From Aeromicrobium flavum (GTDB taxonomy: Bacteria; Actinomycetota; Actinomycetes; Propionibacteriales; Nocardioidaceae): DNA of 64,000 nt. Below the pieces are notes generated by a model. The model had not been told where the DNA came from and ran no database searches. It saw nothing but the letters and a program-made list of their open reading frames with translations. The stretch lies in contig NZ_BJZQ01000007.1 in the NCBI RefSeq assembly GCF_007992115.1, positions 62,001 through 126,000 on the forward strand, in the 5' to 3' direction. Made by a program: the position numbers and the translations under genes. Of this stretch, positions 20,467-28,659 are shown piece by piece; position 1 is the stretch's first letter, and each line of letters begins with the position of its first letter.

Positions 20467-21549
20467 GTGAGAATCGAGAACGTCGCCGTGTTCGGGCTCG
20501 GCAAGGTGGGAGAGCTGGTCGCGCACCTGCTCACCCGTGCCGGCTTCAAAGTCGTGGGATTCGACTCCCGGGAGCGGGAGGTGCCACTGCTGCAGACCCG
20601 TGTCCTGGACGTCGCGGACGTCACCGCGCTGCGTGAGGCGCTGAGCGAGGTGGACGCCGTCGTCTCGTGCCTGCCGTACCACCTGAACATCGCCGTCGCG
20701 GAGGCCGCGCACGACACGGGCGCGCACTACTTCGACCTCACCGAGGACGTGCCGACGACGAACCGCGTCATCGAGCTGTCGAAGGATCGTCCCGACAGCG
20801 TCTTCGTGCCGCAGTGCGGCCTGGCGCCCGGCCTGATCGGGATCGTCGGCGCCAGCCTGGCCAAGTCGTTCGACTCGATCCGCAGCATCGAGCTCAAGGT
20901 CGGCGCGCTGCCCCAGAACCCCACCGGCCTGCTGGGCTACGCCTTCAACTGGTCGGCCGAGGGCGTCGTCAACGAGTACCTCAACGACTGCGAGGTGCTG
21001 CGCTCCGGCGAGCGCCGCATGGTGCCTGCCATGACCGAGAAGGAGCGCGTCGTCATCGGCGGCATCGAGCTCGAGGCGGCGCTGACCTCGGGCGGCCTCG
21101 GCACGATGTGCCAGACCTACGAGGGCAGCGTCCAGCGCCTGGACTACAAGACGATGCGGTACCCGGGCCACTTCCGCCAGATGCACTTCCTCTTCGAGGA
21201 GCTGAACCTGCGCGACGAGCGCGAGCTGGTCGGGCGCATCCTGGTCGACGCCAAGCCGCCGGTGAACGACGACGTCGTCTACCTCCACGCCGCCGTCGAG
21301 GGGATCTGGGAGGGCCAGCCCTTCCGCAAGAACCACGTCCGCGCCTACCGGCCGATCGAGATCGACGGCCAGGGGTGGCGCGCCATCAGCTGGACCACCG
21401 CGGCCAGCGCCGTGGCGGTCGTCGAGCTCGTCGCCAACGGCACGCTGCCCGCGACGGGCTTCGTCCGCCAGGAGGACATCTCGCTGACCGACCTCCTCGC
21501 CACGAAGTCCGGCCAGCTGTTCGACACCCACGGAAAGATCGACGCATGA
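20467..21549 (+). CDS. Saccharopine dehydrogenase-family enzyme, probable L-lysine 6-dehydrogenase
   Basis: A 360-residue NAD(P)-dependent enzyme with the Rossmann motif VFGLGKVGELVA at the N-terminus and the family block FDLTEDVPTT and VPQCGLAPGLIGIVG. Its stop overlaps the start of a piperideine-6-carboxylate dehydrogenase gene, so it most likely oxidises lysine (or saccharopine) to 2-aminoadipate semialdehyde, the partner's substrate. I choose the GTG at 20467, since GACGAT ends 6 bases before it; the GTG at 20464 is the alternative. Confidence 0.8.
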   Translation: MRIENVAVFGLGKVGELVAHLLTRAGFKVVGFDSREREVPLLQTRVLDVADVTALREALSEVDAVVSCLPYHLNIAVAEAAHDTGAHYFDLTEDVPTTNRVIELSKDRPDSVFVPQCGLAPGLIGIVGASLAKSFDSIRSIELKVGALPQNPTGLLGYAFNWSAEGVVNEYLNDCEVLRSGERRMVPAMTEKERVVIGGIELEAALTSGGLGTMCQTYEGSVQRLDYKTMRYPGHFRQMHFLFEELNLRDERELVGRILVDAKPPVNDDVVYLHAAVEGIWEGQPFRKNHVRAYRPIEIDGQGWRAISWTTAASAVAVVELVANGTLPATGFVRQEDISLTDLLATKSGQLFDTHGKIDA

Positions 21550-23048
21550 GCATCGCTGAGCACGTCACCGAGATCTTCGAGCGGATCGGCGCGCCGGTCC
21601 GGTTCGACGCCGCCGGCGAGATCGTCTGCCGGACCCCCATCGACGGCTCGGAGCTCGGTCGCCTCGCCGCCGACACCGCGGCCTCCGTCGGCGACAAGGT
21701 CGGCCTGGCCCATGCCGCCTTCGAGCAGTGGCGCACCGTTCCCGCGCCCGCGCGCGGCGCCTTCGTGCGCGAGCTCGGCGAGCTGCTGCGCGAGCACAAG
21801 GACGACCTCGGCGCGCTCGTCTCCATCGAGGCGGGGAAGATCCTGTCCGAGGGGCAGGGCGAGGTGCAGGAGATGATCGACATCTGCGACCTCGCCGTCG
21901 GGCTCTCGCGCCAGCTGCACGGCCTGACGATCGCCAGCGAGCGTCCCGGTCACCGGATGATGGAGCAGTGGCACCCGCTCGGGGTCGTGGGCGTCATCAG
22001 CGCCTTCAACTTCCCGGTCGCGGTGTGGTCCTGGAACGCCGCGCTCGCCTTCGTCTGCGGCGACAGCATCGTGTGGAAGCCGTCCGAGAAGACCGTGCTG
22101 ACCGCGCTGGCGTGCCGCGCCCTCGCCGAGGAGGCCGCGCGTCGCGTCGGCGCCCCCGACGGCCTGCTGCAGGTCGTCGTCGGTGCCCGCGAGGTCGGCG
22201 AGGCGCTCGTCGACGACCCCCGCGTCCCGCTGGTCTCCGCGACCGGGTCCACCCGCATGGGGAAGCAGGTGGCACCGCGCGTGGCGGCCCGGCTGGGACG
22301 CACCCTCCTCGAGCTCGGCGGCAACAACGCGGCGGTCATCGCGCCCAGCGCCGATCTCGACCTGGCCGTCCGGGGCATCGTGTTCTCGGCGGTCGGCACG
22401 GCCGGCCAGCGCTGCACCTCACTGCGCCGCGTGATCGTGCACGAGTCGCTCAAGGACGAGCTCGTCCAGCGCCTCGCCGCGGCGTACGAGACGCTGCCGA
22501 TCGGGTCGCCGCTGGACGCCGGCACGCTGGTGGGTCCGCTGATCGACGAGTCCGCCGCGGCGGGCTTCGCCAAGGCGATCGACCAGGCCAGGTCCGACGG
22601 CGGCACGCTCGTCGCCGGCGGCACCACGGCCGACGGCGTCGAGGGCGGGCACTACGTCCATCCGGCGATCGTCGACATGCCGGCCCAGACCGACATCGTG
22701 AAGGCCGAGACCTTCGCGCCGGTGCTCTACGTGCTGACCTACCGCGACCTCGACGAGGCCATCGCGCTGCACAACGCCGTCGACCAGGGCCTGTCGAGCG
22801 CGATCTTCACGATGGACGTCCGCGAGGCCGAGCTGTTCGTCTCGGCGACCGGCTCGGACTGTGGCATCGCGAACGTCAACATCGGCACCTCGGGGGCCGA
22901 GATCGGCGGCGCGTTCGGCGGCGAGAAGGACACCGGCGGCGGCCGCGAGTCGGGCTCGGACGCGTGGCGCAACTACATGCGCCGGGCGACCAACACGATC
23001 AACTACTCCACCGAGCTGCCACTGGCGCAGGGCGTCGACTTCGGCTGA
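21546..23048 (+). CDS. amaB: L-piperideine-6-carboxylate / 2-aminoadipate semialdehyde dehydrogenase (ALDH7)
   Basis: A 500-residue aldehyde dehydrogenase of the antiquitin (ALDH7) class. It has general base Glu in LELGGNN (near 256) and nucleophile Cys290 in GTAGQRCTSLRR. The C-terminal block NIGTSGAEIGGAFGGEKDTG and GRESGSDAWRNYMRR is typical of aminoadipate semialdehyde dehydrogenases. It converts the semialdehyde to 2-aminoadipate with NAD(P). The ATGA overlap with the preceding gene indicates coupled translation. Confidence 0.92.
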   Translation: MSIAEHVTEIFERIGAPVRFDAAGEIVCRTPIDGSELGRLAADTAASVGDKVGLAHAAFEQWRTVPAPARGAFVRELGELLREHKDDLGALVSIEAGKILSEGQGEVQEMIDICDLAVGLSRQLHGLTIASERPGHRMMEQWHPLGVVGVISAFNFPVAVWSWNAALAFVCGDSIVWKPSEKTVLTALACRALAEEAARRVGAPDGLLQVVVGAREVGEALVDDPRVPLVSATGSTRMGKQVAPRVAARLGRTLLELGGNNAAVIAPSADLDLAVRGIVFSAVGTAGQRCTSLRRVIVHESLKDELVQRLAAAYETLPIGSPLDAGTLVGPLIDESAAAGFAKAIDQARSDGGTLVAGGTTADGVEGGHYVHPAIVDMPAQTDIVKAETFAPVLYVLTYRDLDEAIALHNAVDQGLSSAIFTMDVREAELFVSATGSDCGIANVNIGTSGAEIGGAFGGEKDTGGGRESGSDAWRNYMRRATNTINYSTELPLAQGVDFG

Positions 23049-23052
23049 GCCG

Positions 23053-23985
23053 TCAGGTCAGAGCGCTCCGGTAGGCGAACAGCGACGGGCCGCCGCCGGT
23101 GTGCAGGAAGACGGTCCGGCGGCGCAGCTCGGGGTCGCGGGGGATCGCGGCGTAGGCCTTGGCGGTGTAGACGGGGTCGAGGGTGACGCCGGCGGTCGTC
23201 GCGAGGCGGTGGATCTCGGCCAGGCCGGACTCGGTGGGGATGCCGTAGCCGTCACCGAACTGCGAGTCGTCGAGGATCCAGCGGTCGTCGTCGGGCAGCG
23301 GGACGCCGAGCTCGTCGGAGGCCTGCGCCAGCAGGTCGCGCAGCACGGTCTCGGTCTCGTCGCGCGAGCGGTAGACGCACACGCCGCGCACCACGGTGTC
23401 GACCTCGGCGATCGCCAACCCGATCACGAGGCCCGCCATGGTGCCGCACGTCGACGCGGCCACGACGACCTCGCGGGGGTCGAACTCGAGCTGGCTGTAG
23501 AGCTCGAGCGCGGTGTCGACGTGCCCGAGCACGCCGATGCGGTCGGATCCGCCGGGCATGATCACGGCGAGGTCGTCGCCGTGCTCGGCCATGAGCTCCA
23601 GGGCCACCGTCCCGGCCTCCTCGTCGTCGCGCACGACGTGCCGCGTCGCGCCGAACAGCTCGGTCAGGAAGGCGTTCCCCGAGCCGGTGTACTCGGCATC
23701 GACGCGGGGCACCGCCTCGATCGCGATGGCGTCCAGGTGCAGGCCGAGCCGGGCGCAGGCCGCGGCCGTGGCCCGGACGTGGTTCGACTGAAGCGCCCCG
23801 AAAGTCACGACGCGGCGCTGTCCGCGGGCGACGGCGGCGCCCAGCAGGAACTCGAGCTTGCGGACCTTGTTGCCACCGAAGCCGAAGCCGCTGAGGTCCT
23901 CGCGCTTCATCCAGAGGCCGTCGACGTCCTGCAGGGGAGTGGGCCACACGCCGAGGTGAGCCCGGGGACGATCGCTCAGGTCCAT
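23053..23985 (-). CDS. PLP-dependent D-cysteine desulfhydrase / ACC deaminase family
   Basis: A 310-residue fold type II PLP enzyme. The PLP lysine is Lys40 in [15 protein letters not shown], followed by [16 protein letters not shown] and the phosphate-binding region STCGTMAGL. The substrate could be D-cysteine or 1-aminocyclopropane-1-carboxylate; sequence alone does not decide, though D-cysteine desulfhydrase is the commoner activity. It is convergent with the lysine operon (4 bases between) and divergent from recO. Confidence 0.82.
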   Translation of the reverse strand: MDLSDRPRAHLGVWPTPLQDVDGLWMKREDLSGFGFGGNKVRKLEFLLGAAVARGQRRVVTFGALQSNHVRATAAACARLGLHLDAIAIEAVPRVDAEYTGSGNAFLTELFGATRHVVRDDEEAGTVALELMAEHGDDLAVIMPGGSDRIGVLGHVDTALELYSQLEFDPREVVVAASTCGTMAGLVIGLAIAEVDTVVRGVCVYRSRDETETVLRDLLAQASDELGVPLPDDDRWILDDSQFGDGYGIPTESGLAEIHRLATTAGVTLDPVYTAKAYAAIPRDPELRRRTVFLHTGGGPSLFAYRSALT

Positions 23986-24038
23986 GCCTCCGAGCGTGCC
24001 ACACCGGCGACCGACCGCCGCTGGGGCAGAATGGGACG

Positions 24039-24767
24039 GTGGGCACCTATCGCGACACCGGTGTCGTCCTGCGCACCCAGAAGCTGGGCGAGGCCGACCG
24101 CATCGTCACGATGCTCACGCGCGGGCGGGGCGTCGTCCGGGCCGTCGGGCGCGGCGTGCGCAAGACGTCCAGCCGCTTCGGCGGTCGCCTCGAGCCGTTC
24201 ATGCACGTCGACGTGCAGTTCGCCGAGGGCCGCACGCTCGACATCGTCGCCCAGGTCGTGACGATCGACCCCTTCGCCTCGCACCTCGGCGAGGACTACG
24301 GCGCCTACACCGCCGGCACCGCGATGCTCGAGACGGCCGAGCGCCTCGTCTCCGACACCGCCGAGCCGTCCGTGCCTCAGTACCAGCTGCTCGTCGGCGC
24401 CCTGCGCGCCCTGACCGAGCACCGCCAGCCGCCCGGCGTCCTGCTCGACTCCTTCCAGCTGCGGTCGCTCGCGATCGCGGGCTACGCGCCGTCGTTCGAC
24501 GCGTGCGCACGCTGCGGGCTCGAGGGTCCGCACCGTCACTTCCACGCCGGATCGGGCGGCATGCTGTGCGACCAGTGCCGGGTCCCCGGCTCCTCGGTCC
24601 CCGCCGCCACCACCGTCGCGCTGCTGGCCGCCCTGCTGGTCGGCGACTGGGCGGCGGTCGCCCTGGCCGACGAGCGCACCCGGCGCGAGGCCGGCGGCAT
24701 GGTCTCCAACTACCTGTCCTGGCACCTCGAGCGCGGCCTGCGCTCCCTCGCCCACGTGGATCGCTGA
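24039..24767 (+). CDS. recO: DNA repair protein RecO
   Basis: A 242-residue recombination mediator that loads RecA with RecR. It has an N-terminal OB fold ([28 protein letters not shown]), then a helical domain with a zinc knuckle CARC...CDQC near residues 165-190. The GTG start follows CAGAAT by 6 bases. The stop overlaps the uppS start by one base, the usual recO-uppS pair. Confidence 0.95.
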   Translation: MGTYRDTGVVLRTQKLGEADRIVTMLTRGRGVVRAVGRGVRKTSSRFGGRLEPFMHVDVQFAEGRTLDIVAQVVTIDPFASHLGEDYGAYTAGTAMLETAERLVSDTAEPSVPQYQLLVGALRALTEHRQPPGVLLDSFQLRSLAIAGYAPSFDACARCGLEGPHRHFHAGSGGMLCDQCRVPGSSVPAATTVALLAALLVGDWAAVALADERTRREAGGMVSNYLSWHLERGLRSLAHVDR

Positions 24768-25522
24768 TGCCCCGCAAGCCCACCCCGCACCCCTCGGGTG
24801 CCACCGCCCCGCGCCTCGCCCTCGAGCAGGTGCCCCAGCACGTCGCGATCGTCATGGACGGCAACGGCCGCTGGGCGAAGGAGCGCGGGCTGCCGCGCAC
24901 CGAGGGCCACAAGGCTGGCGAGGCCGCTCTCTTCGACGTCGTCGAGGGCGCCATCGAGGTCGGGGTCAAGGCCGTCAGCGCCTACGCCTTCAGCACCGAG
25001 AACTGGAAGCGGTCGCCCGAAGAGGTGAAGTTCCTCATGGGCTTCAACCGCGACGTCATCCGCCGCCGCCGCGACGAGATGCACGAGCTGGGCGTGCGCG
25101 TGCGGTGGGCCGGCCGCCGGCCGCGACTGTGGCGCAGCGTCATCCGCGAGCTGGAGGCCGCCGAGGAGCTGACGAAGCACAACACCGTCTGCACGTTGAC
25201 GATGTGCGTCAACTACGGCGGCCGGGCCGAGATCGCCGACGCCGCGGCGGCCCTCGCGCGCGACGTGAAGGCCGGGCGGGTCAACCCGGAGAAGATCACC
25301 GAGGCCACGTTCGCCCGCTACCTCGACGAGCCGTGGATGCCCGACGTCGACCTGTTCTGGCGCACGTCCGGCGAGCAGCGCACCAGCAACTTCCTGCCCT
25401 GGCAGTCGGCCTACGCCGAGCTGGTCTTCAGCGACATCGCCTGGCCCGACGTCGACCGCCGCGCCCTCTGGACCGCGGTCGAGGAGTACGCCACCCGCCA
25501 GCGCCGCTACGGCTCGGCCTGA
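24767..25522 (+). CDS. uppS: Isoprenyl transferase (undecaprenyl or decaprenyl diphosphate synthase)
   Basis: A 251-residue cis-prenyltransferase making the lipid carrier for cell-wall synthesis. Catalytic Asp31 is in [13 protein letters not shown], and the C-terminal [25 protein letters not shown] is fully conserved. The product chain length (C50 or C55) cannot be told. It starts in the TGATG overlap with recO. Confidence 0.95.
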   Translation: MPRKPTPHPSGATAPRLALEQVPQHVAIVMDGNGRWAKERGLPRTEGHKAGEAALFDVVEGAIEVGVKAVSAYAFSTENWKRSPEEVKFLMGFNRDVIRRRRDEMHELGVRVRWAGRRPRLWRSVIRELEAAEELTKHNTVCTLTMCVNYGGRAEIADAAAALARDVKAGRVNPEKITEATFARYLDEPWMPDVDLFWRTSGEQRTSNFLPWQSAYAELVFSDIAWPDVDRRALWTAVEEYATRQRRYGSA

Positions 25523-25539
25523 CGTTCCGGGCTCCGCCC

Positions 25540-25613
25540 GCGAGATCTGTAGTTTCCCACCTCTTTCGGCCCGAAACGGCCGATTTCGTGTGGGGACCGC
25601 TACACATCTCGCG
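25540..25613. repeat. Palindromic intergenic repeat, family B copy 1
   Basis: Outer arms GCGAGATCTGTAG...CCCAC (25540-25560) and their imperfect complement GTGGGG...CTACACATCTCGC (25589-25611) enclose an inner stem TCGGCC/GGCCGA. The copy at 50653-50723 has the same two half-sites in reversed order. It lies between two co-directional genes. Confidence 0.75.
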
Positions 25614-25660
25614 TCGCGACGCGACGTGTCGGCTCCCGCCCTGCTGGGTACCTGAGCGGA

Positions 25661-26539
25661 GTGGAAGCAGACAGCTACGACGCGCTCGTGATCGGTGGCG
25701 GTCCGGCCGGCCTGCAGGCCGCCCTCACCTTGGGGCGGATGCACCGATCGACCTTGCTGGTCGACTCGGGCCAGTACCGCAACGGCACGGTCGCGCACGC
25801 CCACAACTTCGTCACGCACGACGGCCGCGCGCCCGACGAGCTGCGCCGCCTCGCGCGTGAGGACGTCGCCCGATACGCGTCGGTGGAGCTGCGCGAGGCG
25901 ACGGTCGGTGCCGTACGCGAGACCACCGACGGCTTCGTGGCCCAGCTCGAGGAGGGCACGGTCGAGGCCCGCACGCTCGTGCTCGCGACGGGGATGAGCG
26001 ACGAGCTACCGGACGTCCCCGGCCTGGCCGACGCGTGGGGCGCCGAGGTCGCCAATTGCCCGTTCTGCCACGGCCACGAGTTCGCGGACCAGCCGATCGG
26101 GCTGCTCGGCGACGGACCGAGCATCGGTGAGCTCGAGGCGATGCTGGCGCCCATCGGGTCGGAGGTCGTCACCTTCGGCCACGACGAGCTCGCCAAGGTC
26201 GAGCGGACCGAGCGCGGCCTACTCGCGCATCGCGTCGACGGCGATCCGGTCGAGCTGGCCGGGCTCTTCCTGCACCCCAGCACCGTCCAGGCGGCGCCGT
26301 TCGCGGAGCAGCTCGGCCTGGACATCCTGTCGTCGGGCTGCATCAAGGTCGACGCACTCAACCGCACGAGCCACCCGCGGGTGTTCGCGGCCGGCGACCT
26401 CGCGCACGTGGAGGAGCTTCCCGTGCCGATGCCGTCGATCCTCGCTGCCGCGGCGGCCGGTCAGGCGGCCGGCGCGAGCGCCGTGCGCTTCCTCGCGAAC
26501 CCGGAGGCCGAGAATGAGGGCAACCCGCTCACCGACTGA
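25661..26539 (+). CDS. Thioredoxin-reductase-like flavoprotein with CPFCHGHE motif (paralogue 1)
   Basis: A 292-residue FAD protein of the TrxR fold. The FAD motif is LVIGGGPAGLQAA (near residue 9), the redox pair CPFC at 133/136 is followed by HGHE, and the C-terminal FAD motif is HPRVFAAGDLAH. The NADPH-binding motif of true TrxR (GGGDSA and HRR) is not present; the position reads LLGDGPSIGE. This layout recalls GliT/HlmI-type dithiol oxidases, so disulfide formation in a small thiol is as likely as thioredoxin reduction. It is about 60 percent identical by eye to the gene at 27021. The GTG start is tentative. Confidence 0.8.
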   Translation: MEADSYDALVIGGGPAGLQAALTLGRMHRSTLLVDSGQYRNGTVAHAHNFVTHDGRAPDELRRLAREDVARYASVELREATVGAVRETTDGFVAQLEEGTVEARTLVLATGMSDELPDVPGLADAWGAEVANCPFCHGHEFADQPIGLLGDGPSIGELEAMLAPIGSEVVTFGHDELAKVERTERGLLAHRVDGDPVELAGLFLHPSTVQAAPFAEQLGLDILSSGCIKVDALNRTSHPRVFAAGDLAHVEELPVPMPSILAAAAAGQAAGASAVRFLANPEAENEGNPLTD

Positions 26540-26541
26540 CC

Positions 26542-26967
26542 TCAAGCCGTCGCCGGACCGTCCAGCGACCACGGCGTCGTCCCGGCCAGGACGTCGGAGA
26601 CGAACCCTTTGAAGCGCGGGCACTGGGTGATGTCGTGCGACCGGCAGCGCAACGCGTGCTCGGTCATCTCGCGCGAGCGCTGCATCTCGCGCATGCGGCG
26701 GTCGAGGTCGGCGATGTGCGACTCGAGCACCTCGTGCCTGGAAGGCGCCTCGTCGTCGAGCAGCACGGCGATCTGCTCCAGCGACATCCCGGCGGCCTTG
26801 CTGCGCAGGATCACCGCGATGCGCACGAGGTCGTCGTCGACGTAGCGCCGTCGGTCCGCGCCGTCGCGTGACGGACGCAGCAGGCCGACGTCCTCCCAGT
26901 GCCGCAGCACATGGGTCTCGATCCCGAACCTCGCCGCCACGTCCCCGATCGACTGACTTGACTTCAT
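26542..26967 (-). CDS. MerR-family regulator
   Basis: A 141-residue regulator with the MerR winged helix IGDVAARFGIETHVLRHWEDVGLLRP at the N-terminus, a long dimerisation helix, and a C-terminal CRSHDITQC pair (Cys108, Cys116) that could bind a metal or sense oxidation. It lies between two paralogous flavoprotein genes and is divergent from the second. The ATG at 26967 is preferred; a GTG 6 codons upstream is possible. The start codon is inside a palindromic site, so autoregulation is likely. Confidence 0.82.
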   Translation of the reverse strand: MKSSQSIGDVAARFGIETHVLRHWEDVGLLRPSRDGADRRRYVDDDLVRIAVILRSKAAGMSLEQIAVLLDDEAPSRHEVLESHIADLDRRMREMQRSREMTEHALRCRSHDITQCPRFKGFVSDVLAGTTPWSLDGPATA

Positions 26968-26999
26968 GTTGACCTGAAGTCGCACGCTCGTCTTGTTAT
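26960..26999 (+). promoter_or_regulatory. MerR-type operator-promoter between merR and flavoprotein 2
   Basis: A perfect dyad GACTTCA-N8-TGAAGTC (26960-26981) overlaps TTGACC (26969-26974). TGTTAT follows at 26994-26999 with a 19-base spacer, the over-long spacing that MerR-family activators correct. The sequence resembles SoxR boxes in layout. TTGACT at 26958 is an alternative -35. Confidence 0.65.
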
Positions 27000-27020
27000 T
27001 CCACGACGAGAGGACTCACC

Positions 27021-27869
27021 ATGTACGACGCACTCGTGATCGGCGGCGGGCCGGCGGGCCTGCAGGCCGCCCTGACCCTCGGCCGCATGCACCGCACGGT
27101 CGTGCTGGTCGACTCGGGCCGGTACCGCAACGGCACGGTCGAGCACGCGCACAACTTCGCCACCCACGACGGCCGCGCCCCCGCCGAGATCCGCAAGCTC
27201 GCCCGCGAGGACCTCGCCGGCTACGACACCGTCGAGCTGCGCGGGACGACGGTGCAGACCGTTCGCGACACGGGCGACAGCTTCGTCGCCGAGACCGACG
27301 ACGGCTCGATCGAGGCGCGCACGCTGGTGCTCGCGACGGGCCTGCGGGACGAGCTGCCCGCCGTCCCCGGGCTGGAGGAGGCCTGGGGCCGGGAGGTCGC
27401 GGCGTGCCCGTTCTGTCACGGCCACGAGCTGGCCGGGCGCGTGATCGCACTGGTGGGTGAAGGACCTCACCTGCCGGTGATGGTGGCCATGCTGAGCCGC
27501 ATCGGCTCGGACGTGGTGACGTTCGCGGAGGCTCCGACGCGCATCGAGCGGATCGATGGCGGCCTGCGGCTCCACCTCGCTGTGGGTGGCACGACCGAGG
27601 TGGGCGGACTGTTCATGCACCCGCCCTTCGTCCAGTCGGCTCCGTTCGCGCACCAGCTGGGCCTGGAGCTGCTGCCGTCGGGGTGCGTCCGGATCGACGC
27701 CCTCGGCCAGACCAGCCATCCGCGGGTCTTCGCGGGCGGCGATCTCGCCCACGTCGCCGAGCTGCCGATGCCCATGGCGTCGGTGCTCGGGTCGGCCGCC
27801 GCGGGGCTCACCGCAGGCGCGAGCGCGGTTCGGGTCCTCGCCGCGGGGGAGGTCGCCGGACCCCGATAG
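27021..27869 (+). CDS. Thioredoxin-reductase-like flavoprotein with CPFCHGHE motif (paralogue 2)
   Basis: A 282-residue paralogue of the protein at 25661 with the same features: GGGPAG near residue 8, CPFC at 129/132 followed by HGHE, and HPRVFAGGDLAH near the end. The NADPH motif is again degenerate (ALVGEGPHLP, no HRR). It starts at an ATG after GAGAGGA and is read from the MerR-type promoter, so it is the regulated member of the pair. No thioredoxin gene lies nearby. Confidence 0.82.
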   Translation: MYDALVIGGGPAGLQAALTLGRMHRTVVLVDSGRYRNGTVEHAHNFATHDGRAPAEIRKLAREDLAGYDTVELRGTTVQTVRDTGDSFVAETDDGSIEARTLVLATGLRDELPAVPGLEEAWGREVAACPFCHGHELAGRVIALVGEGPHLPVMVAMLSRIGSDVVTFAEAPTRIERIDGGLRLHLAVGGTTEVGGLFMHPPFVQSAPFAHQLGLELLPSGCVRIDALGQTSHPRVFAGGDLAHVAELPMPMASVLGSAAAGLTAGASAVRVLAAGEVAGPR

Positions 27870-27872
27870 TCT
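27867..27872 (+). promoter_or_regulatory. -10 box TAGTCT of the FAH-family gene and gltX
   Basis: TAGTCT ends 7 bases before the ATG at 27880 and overlaps the stop codon (TAG) of flavoprotein 2. Confidence 0.55.
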
Positions 27873-27879
27873 GGGGCTC

Positions 27880-28659
27880 ATGCGCGTGGCCCGATTCGCC
27901 GGCGACGACGACCCCCGTTACGGGGTCGTCGGTGCCGATGGCGACACACCGATCATCGCTCCCCTCAAGGGAGACCCCCTCTACGCTTCGCTCGAGCTCA
28001 CCGGCGAGAAGCTGGCCCTGGAGGACGTGCGCCTGCTGGCGCCCGTCATCCCGCGCAGCAAGGTGGTGTGCGTGGGAAAGAACTACGTCGCGCACGCCGC
28101 CGAGATGGGTGGCGAGGTGCCCGAGGAGCCGCTGATCTTCCTCAAGCCGAACACCTCGGTGATCGGGCCGGGCGAGCCGATCTTCTACCCGAAGCAGACG
28201 CAGGACCTCCACTTCGAGGGTGAGCTGGCGATCGTCATCGGACGCATCTGCCGCAACCTCACCCCCGACGACGCGTCGAAGGTGATCTACGGCTACACGA
28301 TCGCCAACGACGTCACCGCGCGCGACCTGCAGGCCAAGGACGGCCAGTGGGCGCGTGCGAAGGGCTTCGACACGTTCTGCCCCCTCGGCCCGTGGATCGA
28401 GACCGACTTCGACCCGTCGAACGTGCGGGTGCGCACCACGCTCAACGGTGAGATCCAGCAGGACGGGCGCACGTCGGACATGGTGTTCGACGTTCCCGCG
28501 ATCCTGCAGTACGTGACCAGCTTCATGACCCTGTTGCCCGGCGACGTCGTCCTCACCGGCACCTCCGAGGGAGTCGGCCCCATGCAGGCCGGCGACCACG
28601 TGGCCGTGACGATCGACGGTCTGGGCACCCTGACCAACCCGGTGGTGGCCGATGACTGA
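27880..28659 (+). CDS. Fumarylacetoacetate hydrolase-family protein
   Basis: A 259-residue metal-dependent FAH-fold enzyme. Conserved blocks are [15 protein letters not shown], the acidic metal site [14 protein letters not shown], and [29 protein letters not shown]. Such proteins act as oxaloacetate decarboxylases, acylpyruvate hydrolases or 2-hydroxyhepta-diene-dioate isomerases; no pathway genes nearby choose among them. It overlaps gltX by 8 bases and is commonly found next to gltX in actinobacteria. Confidence 0.87.
   Translation: MRVARFAGDDDPRYGVVGADGDTPIIAPLKGDPLYASLELTGEKLALEDVRLLAPVIPRSKVVCVGKNYVAHAAEMGGEVPEEPLIFLKPNTSVIGPGEPIFYPKQTQDLHFEGELAIVIGRICRNLTPDDASKVIYGYTIANDVTARDLQAKDGQWARAKGFDTFCPLGPWIETDFDPSNVRVRTTLNGEIQQDGRTSDMVFDVPAILQYVTSFMTLLPGDVVLTGTSEGVGPMQAGDHVAVTIDGLGTLTNPVVADD

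Noticed and set aside
25661-27869. Ordinary thioredoxin reductase system
   Set aside because: No thioredoxin gene nearby and the NADPH motifs are missing in both copies, so the trxB name is not used.
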